64,000 bases of DNA from Pluralibacter sp. UBA7423 (GCA_002470465.1 DKMD01000017.1:124001-188000); one strand, 5' to 3'. Shown: positions 55,014-63,825, counted from the stretch's first letter. The notes: generated from the letters alone by a model not told the origin. Translations and numbers: made by a program.

Positions 55014-55549
55014 ACATACCCCTTTAGCTTCGCTAACAAAAAGGCCGTGACTGATGTGGCATCGCTGATTTTACCTTCTGCTATCAGCGCTTCAAACTCT
55101 GCCACCGCCATCCTGCGGCAGGTCAGCCCGACCTCTTCCGCATCCAGGTTTTGCGTAGTGGCAACAAAATCCGTTGCCAGCCAGACGTGATAGCCCTGAC
55201 TGGAATAACCCTGCGCCAGCTTCTGGTAACCGATTTGCGTCATGCTGTTTGCCAGTAATCCGGTTTCTTCCGCCAGCTCTCCGCGGGCAACGGCAATCGG
55301 GTCAGCGTCAGGGCTCAGCTCCCACGACCCCTGCGGCAGCTCAAGCGTCCGCTTGCCTAATGGATAGCGGTACTGCTCCACTACCCAGATATCGCCTTCT
55401 GACACCGGCACGATCACCGCGAAATCTGGCTTCTCGATAACGGAATAGACGCCGTGAGAACCATCGGCGCGTTCAATACGATCCTCTTTCAACCGCATCC
55501 ACTGATTGCTGTAAATCTCCTGCGAACTCAGGGTCTTAATTTCACTCAT
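55010..55549 (-). CDS. NUDIX hydrolase (ADP-sugar pyrophosphatase-like)
   Basis: About 179 residues. Nudix box region ELPQGSWELSPDADP, then AVARGELAEETGL. The box deviates from GX5EX7REUXEEXGU: the arginine of RE is glycine (GELAEE), though the key glutamates remain. Core VVEQYRYPLGKRTLELP is typical of ADP-ribose pyrophosphatases. ATG 55549 (MSEIKTL) preferred over a GTG at 55555. Confidence 0.83.
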   Translation of the reverse strand: MSEIKTLSSQEIYSNQWMRLKEDRIERADGSHGVYSVIEKPDFAVIVPVSEGDIWVVEQYRYPLGKRTLELPQGSWELSPDADPIAVARGELAEETGLLANSMTQIGYQKLAQGYSSQGYHVWLATDFVATTQNLDAEEVGLTCRRMAVAEFEALIAEGKISDATSVTAFLLAKLKGYV

Positions 55550-55648
55550 AGCCACTCATTTTTACCGTTGTACGCGATGGCACCCCGGATAGGTTGTGGA
55601 AGTTATGCTGCCCTCGGGGCATGCGCTTGCATGAATCTGCTTGCATCA

Positions 55649-55681
55649 GTAGGCCGGGTAAGCGTGAGCGCCACCCGGCAA
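55649..55681. repeat. REP element between NUDIX gene and osmC
   Basis: GTAGGCCGGGTAAGCG followed by GCGCCACCCGGCAA, one REP hairpin (arms GCCGGGT and ACCCGGC). Confidence 0.75.
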
Positions 55682-55690
55682 TCGGCCAAA

Positions 55691-56119
55691 TCAGTTCAGC
55701 GTATAATCCAGCGTAATTTCGGCCTTCAGCACCTGAGACACCGGGCAGCCCGCTTTTGCTTTCTGGATGATGCCATCGAAGGTGCCTGGATCGATATCCG
55801 GCACGGCAATTTTGCTTTGCAGCGCTACTTTAGTAATGGAGAATCCGGCGTCGGATTTATCAAGCGAAACGGTCGCTTCGGTGTCGATGGAGGTGGCGGT
55901 AAATCCGGCTTCGCTCAGCATCAGCGACAGCGCCATAGAGAAGCAGGACGCATGCGCTGCGGCAATCAGCTCCTCCGGGTTGGTCCCTTTGGCGCCTTCA
56001 AAACGGGTGTTAAAGCCATAAGGCTGCTGGTTAAGCACCCCGCTCTCGGTGGAAACGGTACCTTTGCCGCGTTTCAGATCGCCTTCCCAATGGGCCTGAC
56101 CTTTCTTATGGATAGTCAT
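55691..56119 (-). CDS. osmC: OsmC peroxiredoxin
   Basis: 142 residues, nearly identical to E. coli OsmC from MTIHKKGQAHWEGD to the LDYTLN end. Reduces organic hydroperoxides with two cysteines (HASCFSMALS and AGCPVSQVL). Induced osmotically and in stationary phase in E. coli. The bdm gene that follows it in E. coli is absent; an alcohol dehydrogenase takes its place. Confidence 0.95.
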   Translation of the reverse strand: MTIHKKGQAHWEGDLKRGKGTVSTESGVLNQQPYGFNTRFEGAKGTNPEELIAAAHASCFSMALSLMLSEAGFTATSIDTEATVSLDKSDAGFSITKVALQSKIAVPDIDPGTFDGIIQKAKAGCPVSQVLKAEITLDYTLN

Positions 56120-56170
56120 CTTTCACTCCTTTTTTTCCGTGGGCTGATAAGTATAGAACATGGACCTGAC

Positions 56171-57217
56171 TCAGGCCTGAAGTGATGCCATATCAATCAC
56201 AAAGCGGTACTTCACATCGCTTTTTTGCATTCGCTCGTAAGCGTGATTGATATCCTGAATATTGATCACTTCGACGTCGGCGGCGATCCCCTTTTCGGCG
56301 CAGAAATTGAGCATCTCCTGGGTTTCAGCAATACCGCCAATCGCCGATCCGGCAATGGAGCGACGGTTGATCAACATCGGGATGGTATTGAACTCCGGCG
56401 TATCGCCGAGCAGGCCAACGAACACCAGGGTGCCGTCCAGCGAAAGCGTTGGCAGATACGGGTTAATGTCGTGTTCGTACGGCACGGTGTCGATAATCAG
56501 GTCGAACTGGTTATGCACCGCCGCCATCTGCTGTTCGTCGGATGACAGCACCACGTTATGCGCACCCAGGCGTCGGGCATCGGCTTCTTTACCCGGCGAT
56601 CGCGTAAACAGCGTAACCTCCGCGCCCAGCGCATGCGCCAGCTTCAGGCCCATATGCCCCAGGCCGCCGAGACCGATCACCGCCACTTTGCTGTGCGGCC
56701 CAATCTTCCAGTGACGCAGCGGAGACCAGGTGGTGATTCCGGCGCACAGCAACGGTGCCGCGCCCTGTAAATCAAGCCCCTCCGGCACGTGCAGCACGAA
56801 ATCCTGGCTTGCAAGAATGAACTGTGAATAGCCACCGTAGGTAGGCTGATGGTCATGTCGGTCGTGGCCGTTGTAAGTCTGGGTATTCCCCTCTTCGCAA
56901 TACTGCTCCAGCCCCTCTTTACACGGCGAGCAAACGCGACAGGAATCCACCATGCAACCGATAGCAGCCAGGTCACCGGGCTTGAATTTAGTGACATTGT
57001 CACCTATAGACGTTACCCGTCCAACAATTTCATGTCCTGGAACCAGCGGATAGGTACTGAACCCCCAATCGTTGCGGGCCTGGTGCAGATCGGAGTGACA
57101 CACGCCGCAGTACAGCACTTCAATCGTTACGTCGTCCGGTCGTGGCGCGCGGCGTTCAAATGAAAAAGGAGCCAGCGGCGTAGTGGGATTTTGTGCGGCA
57201 TAACCTAAAACTTTCAT
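56171..57217 (-). CDS. Zinc-dependent alcohol dehydrogenase (YahK/CAD-like)
   Basis: 348-residue cytoplasmic MDR enzyme. Catalytic zinc ligands in YCGVCHSDLHQ, PGHEIVG and LLCAGITT. Structural zinc cysteines in DSCRVCSPCKEGLEQYC. Cofactor loop VIGLGGLGHMG. It is closest in pattern to the YahK/cinnamyl-alcohol group, which reduces aldehydes with NADPH. Not orthologous to AdhP, whose remnant lies at 61.6 kb. ATG 57217 chosen over a TTG two codons upstream. A matS site lies inside it. Confidence 0.88.
   Translation of the reverse strand: MKVLGYAAQNPTTPLAPFSFERRAPRPDDVTIEVLYCGVCHSDLHQARNDWGFSTYPLVPGHEIVGRVTSIGDNVTKFKPGDLAAIGCMVDSCRVCSPCKEGLEQYCEEGNTQTYNGHDRHDHQPTYGGYSQFILASQDFVLHVPEGLDLQGAAPLLCAGITTWSPLRHWKIGPHSKVAVIGLGGLGHMGLKLAHALGAEVTLFTRSPGKEADARRLGAHNVVLSSDEQQMAAVHNQFDLIIDTVPYEHDINPYLPTLSLDGTLVFVGLLGDTPEFNTIPMLINRRSIAGSAIGGIAETQEMLNFCAEKGIAADVEVINIQDINHAYERMQKSDVKYRFVIDMASLQA
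56991..57003. other. matS site inside the alcohol dehydrogenase gene
   Basis: GTGACATTGTCAC, a perfect consensus match, lies within the coding region at the segment encoding GDNVTKF. It is 1990 bp from the previous matS. Confidence 0.86.
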
Positions 57218-57481
57218 GGACAACCCTCACGATAAGCAAAACGAAAAACCTCAGGGCGAAGCCTCAAGCATAGTTCAATGACATGGCGGTGTGATGACGG
57301 TCGCACAAAGGGTTAAAGCTCGGAGAGTTCCTGAAAGCGCCATCTTGTGTTGCTATTTCATTCAGAATGGTCAAGTATCAATCACGCAGGCAGACACAGT
57401 AATTGCCCGCGCTATGGGGTAAATTTCGCCCGGATCCACCGGGAATGACCTTGAAACCATTCACAGGATTAAGGAGTCAGA

Positions 57482-57622
57482 ATGAAATCGAACCGTCAGG
57501 CACGTCATATCCTCGGCTTGAACTACAAGCTCTCCAACCAGAAAAAAGTCCTTATCGAAGGCGATTCAGAAACCCAGCAGAATCACATTCATGCGACAGG
57601 CCGTAAGCGTCGCACCGAGTAA
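57482..57622 (+). CDS. sra: Sra, stationary-phase ribosome-associated protein
   Basis: 46 residues, basic, from [20 protein letters not shown] to TGRKRRTE. It matches E. coli Sra (RpsV, protein D; 45 residues), a 30S-associated protein of stationary phase. AAGGAGTC precedes the ATG. A strong terminator follows. Gene order sra-maeA is as in E. coli. Confidence 0.93.
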   Translation: MKSNRQARHILGLNYKLSNQKKVLIEGDSETQQNHIHATGRKRRTE

Positions 57623-57672
57623 CCCCGCGCCGTAAGGCTGCCGTTTCGGCAAAGAGGTTTCGATAAAGACCT

Positions 57673-57705
57673 ACACCATCTTTAACAAAAGATGGTGTTT
57701 TTTTT
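57673..57705 (+). terminator. Rho-independent terminator after sra
   Basis: ACACCATCTTT (57673-57683) and AAAGATGGTGT (57688-57698) pair around AACA, followed by a run of T to 57705. Confidence 0.95.
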
Positions 57706-57827
57706 ACTTTCTCAACCGCCGCTTTTTCCCTTTTTATTAACACTTGCTTTATACTTTGCCCCGCCGAAGACCCAGCCAGCCCTGCACGCTCTGCCTGGTC
57801 GGGCCGTGATGACAAAGGATCAGTGAG

Positions 57828-59525
57828 ATGTTACCCAACCCTAAAAATAACCGTTCTCTTTATATCCCCTATGCAGGCCCCGTTTTACTTGAGTTCCCGC
57901 TCCTCAATAAAGGCAGTGCGTTCAGCCTCGAAGAACGTCGCAATTTCAATCTGTTAGGATTATTGCCCGCGGTAGTCGAAACCATCGAGGAGCAGGCCGA
58001 ACGCGCCTGGATTCAGTATCAGGGCTTCAAAACCGAAATCGACAAACACATCTACCTGCGCAACATCCAGGACACCAACGAAACGCTCTTCTACCGTCTG
58101 GTCGAAAATCACCTTGAAGAGATGATGCCGGTTATCTATACCCCGACCGTTGGCGCCGCCTGTGAACGCTTCTCGGAAATTTACCGTCGCTCCCGCGGCG
58201 TGTTTATCTCCTATGAGAACCGCCACAATATGGACGACATTCTGCAAAATGTGCCGAATCACAACATCAAAGTGATTGTCGTCACCGACGGCGAGCGCAT
58301 TTTAGGCCTTGGTGACCAGGGCATTGGCGGGATGGGTATTCCTATCGGTAAGCTCTCGCTCTACACCGCCTGCGGTGGGATCAGCCCGGCATATACCCTG
58401 CCGGTGGTGCTGGATGTAGGCACCAACAACCAGCAGTTGTTGAACGATCCGCTGTATATGGGCTGGCGTAATCCGCGTATTACTGACGACGAGTATTATC
58501 AGTTTGTCGACGATTTCATCCAGGCGGTGAAACACCGCTGGCCGAACGTGCTGCTGCAGTTTGAAGACTTCGCGCAGAAAAATGCCATGCCGCTGCTGAA
58601 CCGCTACCGCAATGAGATTTGTTCGTTTAACGACGACATTCAGGGCACCGCAGCGGTCACCGTCGGAACGCTGATTGCCGCCAGCCGCGCAGCGGGCAGC
58701 CAGCTCAGCGAACAGAAAATTGTCTTCCTCGGTGCAGGCTCTGCCGGGTGTGGCATCGCTGAGCAGATTATCGCGCAGACCCAGCGCGAAGGTTTGAGTG
58801 AAGAACAGGCGAGATCCCGCGTGTTTATGGTCGACCGTTTCGGTCTGCTGACCGATCAGATGCCAAACCTGCTGCCGTTCCAGACTAAGCTGGTGCAAAA
58901 ACGCGACAACCTGAGCGGCTGGGACAGCGGTGAAGATGTGTTGTCGTTGCTGGACGTGGTGCGTAACGTGAAACCGGATATTCTGATTGGCGTCTCCGGC
59001 CAGACCGGCCTCTTCACCGAAGAGATCATCCGCGAAATGCACAAGCATTGCCCGCGCCCGATCGTTATGCCGCTCTCTAACCCAACGTCCCGCGTGGAGG
59101 CCACGCCGCAGGACATCATCTCCTGGACCGAAGGCTGTGCGCTGGTTGCCACCGGCAGCCCGTTCGCGCCAGTCGTATGGAAAGAGAAAACCTACCCGAT
59201 TGCGCAGTGCAATAACTCGTACATCTTCCCGGGTATTGGCCTTGGCGTGATCGCTTCCGGCGCCACGCGCATTAACGACGAAATGCTGATGTCAGCCAGT
59301 GAAACGCTGGCCAAACACTCTCCGCTGGTCAATAACGGCGAAGGTCTTGTGTTGCCGGAGCTGAAAGACATTCACACCGTCTCGCGCGCTATCGCTTTTG
59401 CCGTGGGTAAAATGGCACAGCAGCAAGGCGTGGCGATTAAAACCTCAGCGGAAGCCCTGCAACAGGCCATCGACGACAACTTCTGGCAGCCGGAATACCG
59501 CAGCTACCGCCGCACGTCTATCTGA
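57828..59525 (+). CDS. maeA: NAD-dependent malic enzyme (MaeA)
   Basis: 565 residues; decarboxylates malate to pyruvate with NAD. Follows E. coli MaeA (SfcA) throughout: [32 protein letters not shown], catalytic [13 protein letters not shown] and [14 protein letters not shown], cofactor loop [12 protein letters not shown]. Own promoter after the sra terminator; a REP element follows. Confidence 0.96.
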   Translation: MLPNPKNNRSLYIPYAGPVLLEFPLLNKGSAFSLEERRNFNLLGLLPAVVETIEEQAERAWIQYQGFKTEIDKHIYLRNIQDTNETLFYRLVENHLEEMMPVIYTPTVGAACERFSEIYRRSRGVFISYENRHNMDDILQNVPNHNIKVIVVTDGERILGLGDQGIGGMGIPIGKLSLYTACGGISPAYTLPVVLDVGTNNQQLLNDPLYMGWRNPRITDDEYYQFVDDFIQAVKHRWPNVLLQFEDFAQKNAMPLLNRYRNEICSFNDDIQGTAAVTVGTLIAASRAAGSQLSEQKIVFLGAGSAGCGIAEQIIAQTQREGLSEEQARSRVFMVDRFGLLTDQMPNLLPFQTKLVQKRDNLSGWDSGEDVLSLLDVVRNVKPDILIGVSGQTGLFTEEIIREMHKHCPRPIVMPLSNPTSRVEATPQDIISWTEGCALVATGSPFAPVVWKEKTYPIAQCNNSYIFPGIGLGVIASGATRINDEMLMSASETLAKHSPLVNNGEGLVLPELKDIHTVSRAIAFAVGKMAQQQGVAIKTSAEALQQAIDDNFWQPEYRSYRRTSI

Positions 59526-59530
59526 TGCAG

Positions 59531-59600
59531 TTGCCAGATGGCGCTGCGCTTGTCAGACCTACGGATTTTCGTAGGCCCGGCAAGCGTAGCGCCGTCGGGA
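59531..59600. repeat. REP/BIME element after maeA
   Basis: GCCAGATGGCGCTGCGCTTG...GTAGGCCCGGCAAGCG...GCGCCGTCGGG: two REP halves in one gap, as elsewhere in this window. Confidence 0.8.
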
Positions 59601-59657
59601 AATCTTAGCTACACTCTGCTCACCTGTTAACCTGCTGAATATAAAAGGAGGATCCCC

Positions 59658-59741
59658 ATGCCGTACTGTGAAATGTTTGATATTTCACATACCTTTGGCG
59701 ATCGCACCTGCTCAAGCGTTATCCGTACCGTGCTGCGATAA
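59658..59741 (+). CDS. Candidate leader peptide upstream of the ABC-F gene
   Basis: 27-codon ORF, starting MPYCEMFDISHTFGD and ending VIRTVLR. AAAGGAGGAT at 59644-59653 is one of the best ribosome sites in the window. The last third of the ORF and its stop lie inside a hairpin. No similarity to a known protein is recognised. The leader is consistent with ribosome-mediated attenuation of the ABC-F gene 112 bp downstream. Confidence 0.5.
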   Translation: MPYCEMFDISHTFGDRTCSSVIRTVLR

Positions 59742-59832
59742 CTTCGGCTTGAGCGAAGACACCAAAGACTGAATCCCTTCCTCGGGCTTACCGGGTTATC
59801 GTCGGCGTTATTTGACGAGGCGTTTTTACGCC
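59710..59832 (+). promoter_or_regulatory. Leader RNA structures before the ABC-F gene
   Basis: Stem GCTCAAGC (59710-59717)/GCTTGAGC (59747-59754) continues as GTTATC (59718-59723)/GATAAC (59737-59742), with the leader stop codon inside. Downstream, CCTCG (59780-59784)/CGAGG (59816-59820) overlaps GGCGT (59819-59823)/ACGCC (59828-59832), so the latter two stems exclude each other. Confidence 0.5.
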
Positions 59833-59853
59833 AGTAACACTTGAGTAAGTTCT

Positions 59854-61572
59854 ATGAGCACACTACTGAATGCACAGGCTTTGTGCAGCGACACGGCCTT
59901 CGGCCCCCTGTTTATCAACCTCACCTTCACCCTGAAAAAAGGCGATCGCGTCGGGCTTATCGGCTACAACGGCTGTGGGAAAAGTACCCTGCTGAAGCTG
60001 CTTGACGGCTCGCTGTCCCCCGCGTCGGGCTCCGTTTCGGTGGCGAACCACTGCCTTCTGGCTCGCGTTGAGCAGCATTTACCGGACTCGCTTCACCCGC
60101 TTTCCATGCTTGATGCTGTTCTGGATAAACTGCCCGTTGCAGAACGTGAAATTCAGCGCTGGCGAGCTGAGGCCCTGCTGGCAGAAATGGGTTTCGGCCC
60201 GGCAGAGAGGGCGTTAACCGCAGCAACGCTGAGCGGAGGACAGCATACCCGCCTGTTGCTCGCCCGCGCGTTGATGACCTCACCCGATCTCCTCCTGCTG
60301 GATGAGCCTGGCAACCATCTCGATTTGCCCACCCTGCTGTGGCTGGAGCGTTACCTGAACAGCTGGAACGGCAGCTTTATTGTCGTTTCGCACGACCAGC
60401 AGCTGCTGGACAACGTGACGAACACCAGCTGGATCCTGCGCGATCGCAAGCTGCACAGCTTTGCCCTTCCCTGTAGCGCAGCCCGTCAGGCGCTGGCAGA
60501 ACAGGACGCCAGCGATGCGTTGCGCTTTAAGGCAGAACAAAAAGAGATAGACCGGGTGACGACCAGCGCCAAAAGGCTCGCTGTCTGGGGAAGCGTTTAC
60601 GACAACGAAGCGCTCTCCCGCAAGGCTAAACAGATGGAAAAGCAGGTGGAACGGCTGAAAGAGAACCAGACCGACGTCACCGCGGGTAGCCAGTGGCGAT
60701 TGCAGCTTCAGGGCGATACGCTGCGGGCCGACAGGCTACTGGAGCTGGATAATCTTCCTGTTCCGCCAGCCTTCGGACTACCGCCTCTGTTTCGCACGCC
60801 GGTCGCTCGCCTGAAAAGCGGCGATCGGGTGGCGGTGATCGGCCGCAACGGCTGCGGAAAGTCATCCCTGCTGCGTCTGATCTGGCAGCACTATCAGGCA
60901 GGCATGCAGGCGGAAGATCTTAAAATTCACCCGCGCGTGGCGTTGGGCTATTACGACCAGACGCTGCATCAGCTGGCAGATGACGCAACGCTGTTTGAGG
61001 CACTGGAGCCGTTCGCGCCCGCTCCTGAAGAACGCAAAATGGCGCTGATTGGTGCAGGGTTTGCGTTTGCCCGCCACGGTCAGCGTGTGGCGTCACTGAG
61101 CGGTGGTGAACGATCGCGACTGCTGTTTATCGGCCTGACGCTGGCGCGCTACAGCCTGCTGATGCTGGATGAACCGACCAACCATCTGGATATGGAAGGC
61201 AAAGAGACGCTGGCGGAAACCCTGCACTCTTTTGCCGGAGGTGTCCTGCTGGTCAGCCACGATCGTCATCTGCTGAAAGCAAGCTGCAACCGCTTCTGGT
61301 TAATCGAAAACGGCGCACTGGAAGAGTGGCACGATGCGGATGCCGCGTGGGAGCGATTGCGGGAACCGCTTCCCGATAGCCTGGTGGCGACCGATGTCGC
61401 ACAGGATAATCTCGCGAACCACGCTGCGGACGATCTGCTGGAAAAACTCATCGAGCTGGAAACCCTGCTCGCAGACGATCTGGCCAGAAAACCTAAGCAC
61501 CAGAAGCCCCAGCTTCAGGCGCAGTGCCAGCATGAAATCAGGTTACTTAACGCCCGGATTGAGTCTTTGTAG
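59854..61572 (+). CDS. ABC-F family ATPase
   Basis: 572 residues, two ABC domains in one chain, no membrane segment. First domain: GYNGCGKST, LSGGQHTR, LLLLDEP. A charged linker of about 80 residues around 215-295 is the position of the ribosome-contacting arm. Second domain: GRNGCGKSS, LSGGERSR, LLMLDEPTNHLD. ABC-F proteins act on the ribosome; some give resistance to antibiotics of the large subunit. Distinct from Uup, EttA, YbiT and YheS. Flanked by REP elements, inserted between maeA and the adhP remnant. Confidence 0.88.
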   Translation: MSTLLNAQALCSDTAFGPLFINLTFTLKKGDRVGLIGYNGCGKSTLLKLLDGSLSPASGSVSVANHCLLARVEQHLPDSLHPLSMLDAVLDKLPVAEREIQRWRAEALLAEMGFGPAERALTAATLSGGQHTRLLLARALMTSPDLLLLDEPGNHLDLPTLLWLERYLNSWNGSFIVVSHDQQLLDNVTNTSWILRDRKLHSFALPCSAARQALAEQDASDALRFKAEQKEIDRVTTSAKRLAVWGSVYDNEALSRKAKQMEKQVERLKENQTDVTAGSQWRLQLQGDTLRADRLLELDNLPVPPAFGLPPLFRTPVARLKSGDRVAVIGRNGCGKSSLLRLIWQHYQAGMQAEDLKIHPRVALGYYDQTLHQLADDATLFEALEPFAPAPEERKMALIGAGFAFARHGQRVASLSGGERSRLLFIGLTLARYSLLMLDEPTNHLDMEGKETLAETLHSFAGGVLLVSHDRHLLKASCNRFWLIENGALEEWHDADAAWERLREPLPDSLVATDVAQDNLANHAADDLLEKLIELETLLADDLARKPKHQKPQLQAQCQHEIRLLNARIESL

Positions 61573-61581
61573 TTTTCGATA

Positions 61582-61624
61582 CCGCCCGGCATTGCCGGGC
61601 GGCACTTCGTTTGCCCGGCCTACC
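61582..61624. repeat. REP element at the adhP deletion junction
   Basis: CCGCCCGGC (61582-61590) and GCCGGGCGG (61594-61602) form a tight hairpin, followed by TTGCCCGGCCTACC. It borders the adhP fragment directly. Confidence 0.75.
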
Positions 61625-61632
61625 GTTCGCAT

Positions 61633-61779
61633 AGGCTGGTTGAGGCTTTCCAGTTTGCTGCTGAAGGCAAAGTGGTGCCCAAAGAGACAATGCGCCCGCT
61701 CGGCGACATCAACGCTACCTTCAAAGAGATGGAACAGAGGCAGATCCGCGGACGTATGGACATCGACCAGCACCATTAA
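61633..61779 (+). pseudogene. adhP: adhP 3' remnant (about 48 codons)
   Basis: The frame ending TAA at 61777-61779 reads LVEAFQFAAEGKVVPKETM, RPLGDINATFKEMEQRQIRG, RMDIDQHH. This matches the C-terminus of E. coli AdhP (EAFQFAAEGKVVPK...IRGRMVIDFRH). Upstream the frame runs straight into REP sequence. In E. coli adhP lies next to maeA, as here. About 85 percent of the gene is missing. Confidence 0.85.
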
Positions 61780-61796
61780 TTGCGATTCAAATGACT

Positions 61797-61822
61797 AACG
61801 GCGCCATTGGGCGCCGTTTTTG
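61797..61822 (+). terminator. Rho-independent terminator (old adhP terminator)
   Basis: AACGGCGCC (61797-61805) and GGCGCCGTT (61810-61818) pair around ATTG, followed by T residues. Confidence 0.88.
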
Positions 61823-61829
61823 TATTGGA

Positions 61830-62339
61830 TTAAGCTTTGCTCCGCCTGTCGTTAACCCACTGTTTGACTTCAATGCTGAAGGTATCCGGCGCTTTACGGA
61901 ACATTTTACGCGCCAGATCGAGCACGGTATGGCGCGCAAGCTCCTCTTCCATTCGCTGCTGAGCGCTGTCCATCACCGAACGTACGCCACATGGGCCATC
62001 GCAAACCCAGGCGGGCGGCTTTTCATCAAACAGCGCCAGCCGCTGGCGGATCTCTTTGCACTCAAACATCGACTTCTGTCCGTCAATGGCGTGGACAATG
62101 TCCAGCACGCTGATGAGCTCGCTGGCCCGCGCCAGCCGGAAACCACCGCCCTTTCCTTCCGTGCTCACCACCAGCCCCGCACGTGAGAGACGCGTAAAAA
62201 TCTTTGCAAGATAGTCATACGGAACATTCTGCAGCTCTGCCAGTTCGCGCACGCTCATATCACGCGCGTCGCCGTTCGCATCAACCATGCTTATCAGGCT
62301 ATGAATACCGTATTCCACGCCAGAACTGTAAAACGCCAT
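61830..62339 (-). CDS. Rrf2 family regulator with cysteine cluster
   Basis: 169 residues. Rrf2 HTH (SVRELAELQNVPYDYLAKIF, wing EGKGGGFRLAR). Three cysteines in the usual cluster loop (MFECKEIRQ, then WVCDGPCGVRS) suggest an iron-sulphur cluster, as in NsrR, IscR and RsrR. Divergent from the flavin dehydrogenase, with a 24-bp perfect palindrome between them. Probably a redox-sensing repressor. Confidence 0.88.
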   Translation of the reverse strand: MAFYSSGVEYGIHSLISMVDANGDARDMSVRELAELQNVPYDYLAKIFTRLSRAGLVVSTEGKGGGFRLARASELISVLDIVHAIDGQKSMFECKEIRQRLALFDEKPPAWVCDGPCGVRSVMDSAQQRMEEELARHTVLDLARKMFRKAPDTFSIEVKQWVNDRRSKA

Positions 62340-62394
62340 TTTGTGCTCCTGTGCTGTTTCTGCGGCAGATGATAACTCAGATACTCAGAAAGAT

Positions 62395-62418
62395 CTTGTC
62401 GGAGTTAACTCCGACAAG
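62395..62418. promoter_or_regulatory. 24-bp perfect palindrome, Rrf2 operator
   Basis: CTTGTCGGAGTT (62395-62406) is followed directly by its complement AACTCCGACAAG (62407-62418), no spacer. It is 56 bp from the regulator start and 54 bp from the dehydrogenase start. Confidence 0.85.
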
Positions 62419-62471
62419 TATAGTGGCAGTTATCGGGGCCAGGTGGCCCAAATATACAAAAAGGAATCACC

Positions 62472-63674
62472 ATGAAACAACGTATTCTTATCATCGGCAG
62501 CGGTTTTGCGGGCATGTGGACCGCAGTCAGCGCGGCACGTGTGGCACATTTGCAGGGCAGCACTGACCTTGAAATCGCGGTGCTGGCTCCACAACCGGAA
62601 CTGCGTGTCAGACCGCGTTTTTATGAAGCCAACGTCTCGACCTTAACCGCTGATTTACAGCCGCTGTTCGACGAACTGGATATTTGTTTTATCGCCGGAC
62701 ACGCAGAGCGTGTGGATGCCGCTGTAAACGGCGTCTGGTACAAAACGCCGGAATCCGAGTCGACGTTCATGCCCTACGATAAGCTGGTTATTGCAAGCGG
62801 CAGCCGCCTGCACCACTTTGGCATTAAAGGCATTGCCGAATACGGCTTTGATATCGATCAGTTGTACACCGCTCAGCGTCTGGAAGATCACCTGAATGCG
62901 CTGGCGAGCCAGCCCGAAAGTGCCGCCCGTAATACCGTTGTGGTATGCGGAGGGGGCTTCACCGGGATTGAGCTCGCCACCGAGCTCCCTTCCCGCCTGA
63001 AATCGCTTCTGGGTAACGATACAAATACTAAAATAGTCGTAGTTGAGCGAGGTTCACAGATTGGTGGCCGCTACAGCGAAGCGCTGCGCAATATCATTCG
63101 TGATGCCTCCGACGAGCTCGGCATTGAATGGCGCCTGAACGCGGCCGTTGAAGTGGTCGACGCTCAGGGCGTGACTTTACAGGATGGCAGCCGCATTGAT
63201 GCCGCCACCGTCGTCTGGACTGCGGGCGTTCAGGCCAGCGCGTTTGGCGAGAACCTCACCGCCGACCGCGATAACCTGGGCCGTTTTGTGGTCACCGAAG
63301 AACTCCAGATTCCGGGCTATAACAATATTTATGCCACCGGCGATATGGCACACGCTAAAACCGACAGCCTCGGCAATACTGCGTTGATGACCTGTCAGCA
63401 CGCCATTCAGCTGGGCAAATTCGCCGGGCACAACGCCGCCGCCAGCCTGCTTGGTATTGAAGGCCTTCCCTATCGCCAGGAAGTTTACGTGACCTGTCTC
63501 GATCTGGGCGCCTGGGGCGCGGTCTATACCGAAGGCTGGGATCAGGAAGTGAAAATGGTGCGGGAAGAAGCGAAAAAGCTGAAAATCGCTATCACCAATG
63601 AACTGATTTATCCGCCAAAAGCCGATCGTGATGTAGCCTTTGCTGCCGCAGACCCACTGGCGAAATTCGTCTAG
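62472..63674 (+). CDS. NDH-2-like FAD-dependent NAD(P)H dehydrogenase
   Basis: 400 residues, soluble or peripherally bound. FAD loop ILIIGSGFAGMWTAVSAA, NAD(P)H loop VVVCGGGFTGIELATELP, then the second FAD contact NNIYATGDMA. Fits type II NADH:quinone oxidoreductase-like flavoproteins without a clear C-terminal membrane anchor. Divergent from and probably repressed by the Rrf2 protein. It may recycle quinones under redox stress. A terminator follows. Confidence 0.87.
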   Translation: MKQRILIIGSGFAGMWTAVSAARVAHLQGSTDLEIAVLAPQPELRVRPRFYEANVSTLTADLQPLFDELDICFIAGHAERVDAAVNGVWYKTPESESTFMPYDKLVIASGSRLHHFGIKGIAEYGFDIDQLYTAQRLEDHLNALASQPESAARNTVVVCGGGFTGIELATELPSRLKSLLGNDTNTKIVVVERGSQIGGRYSEALRNIIRDASDELGIEWRLNAAVEVVDAQGVTLQDGSRIDAATVVWTAGVQASAFGENLTADRDNLGRFVVTEELQIPGYNNIYATGDMAHAKTDSLGNTALMTCQHAIQLGKFAGHNAAASLLGIEGLPYRQEVYVTCLDLGAWGAVYTEGWDQEVKMVREEAKKLKIAITNELIYPPKADRDVAFAAADPLAKFV

Positions 63675-63694
63675 TTTTGGCTTTTGTCCTCTGT

Positions 63695-63724
63695 AAAGGC
63701 CTGGTGTTATACCAGGCCTTTTTC
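63695..63724 (+). terminator. Rho-independent terminator after the dehydrogenase
   Basis: AAAGGCCTGGT (63695-63705) and ACCAGGCCTTT (63711-63721) with loop GTTAT, then T residues. Confidence 0.92.
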
Positions 63725-63825
63725 TTTTGCGGCGAGGCTCGTAGAATCCTCCCGTTCCGCTTGTTGCCACGCCCCCGCCGAACAAAAATCCCTCCCGCCC
63801 CTTGTTACATGACGAAAAAATAATC

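Noticed and set aside
5262..61624. Repeated GC-rich palindromes as a possible CRISPR array
   Set aside because: They are single or paired elements scattered in different gaps, with REP/BIME sequence and no regular spacers or cas genes.
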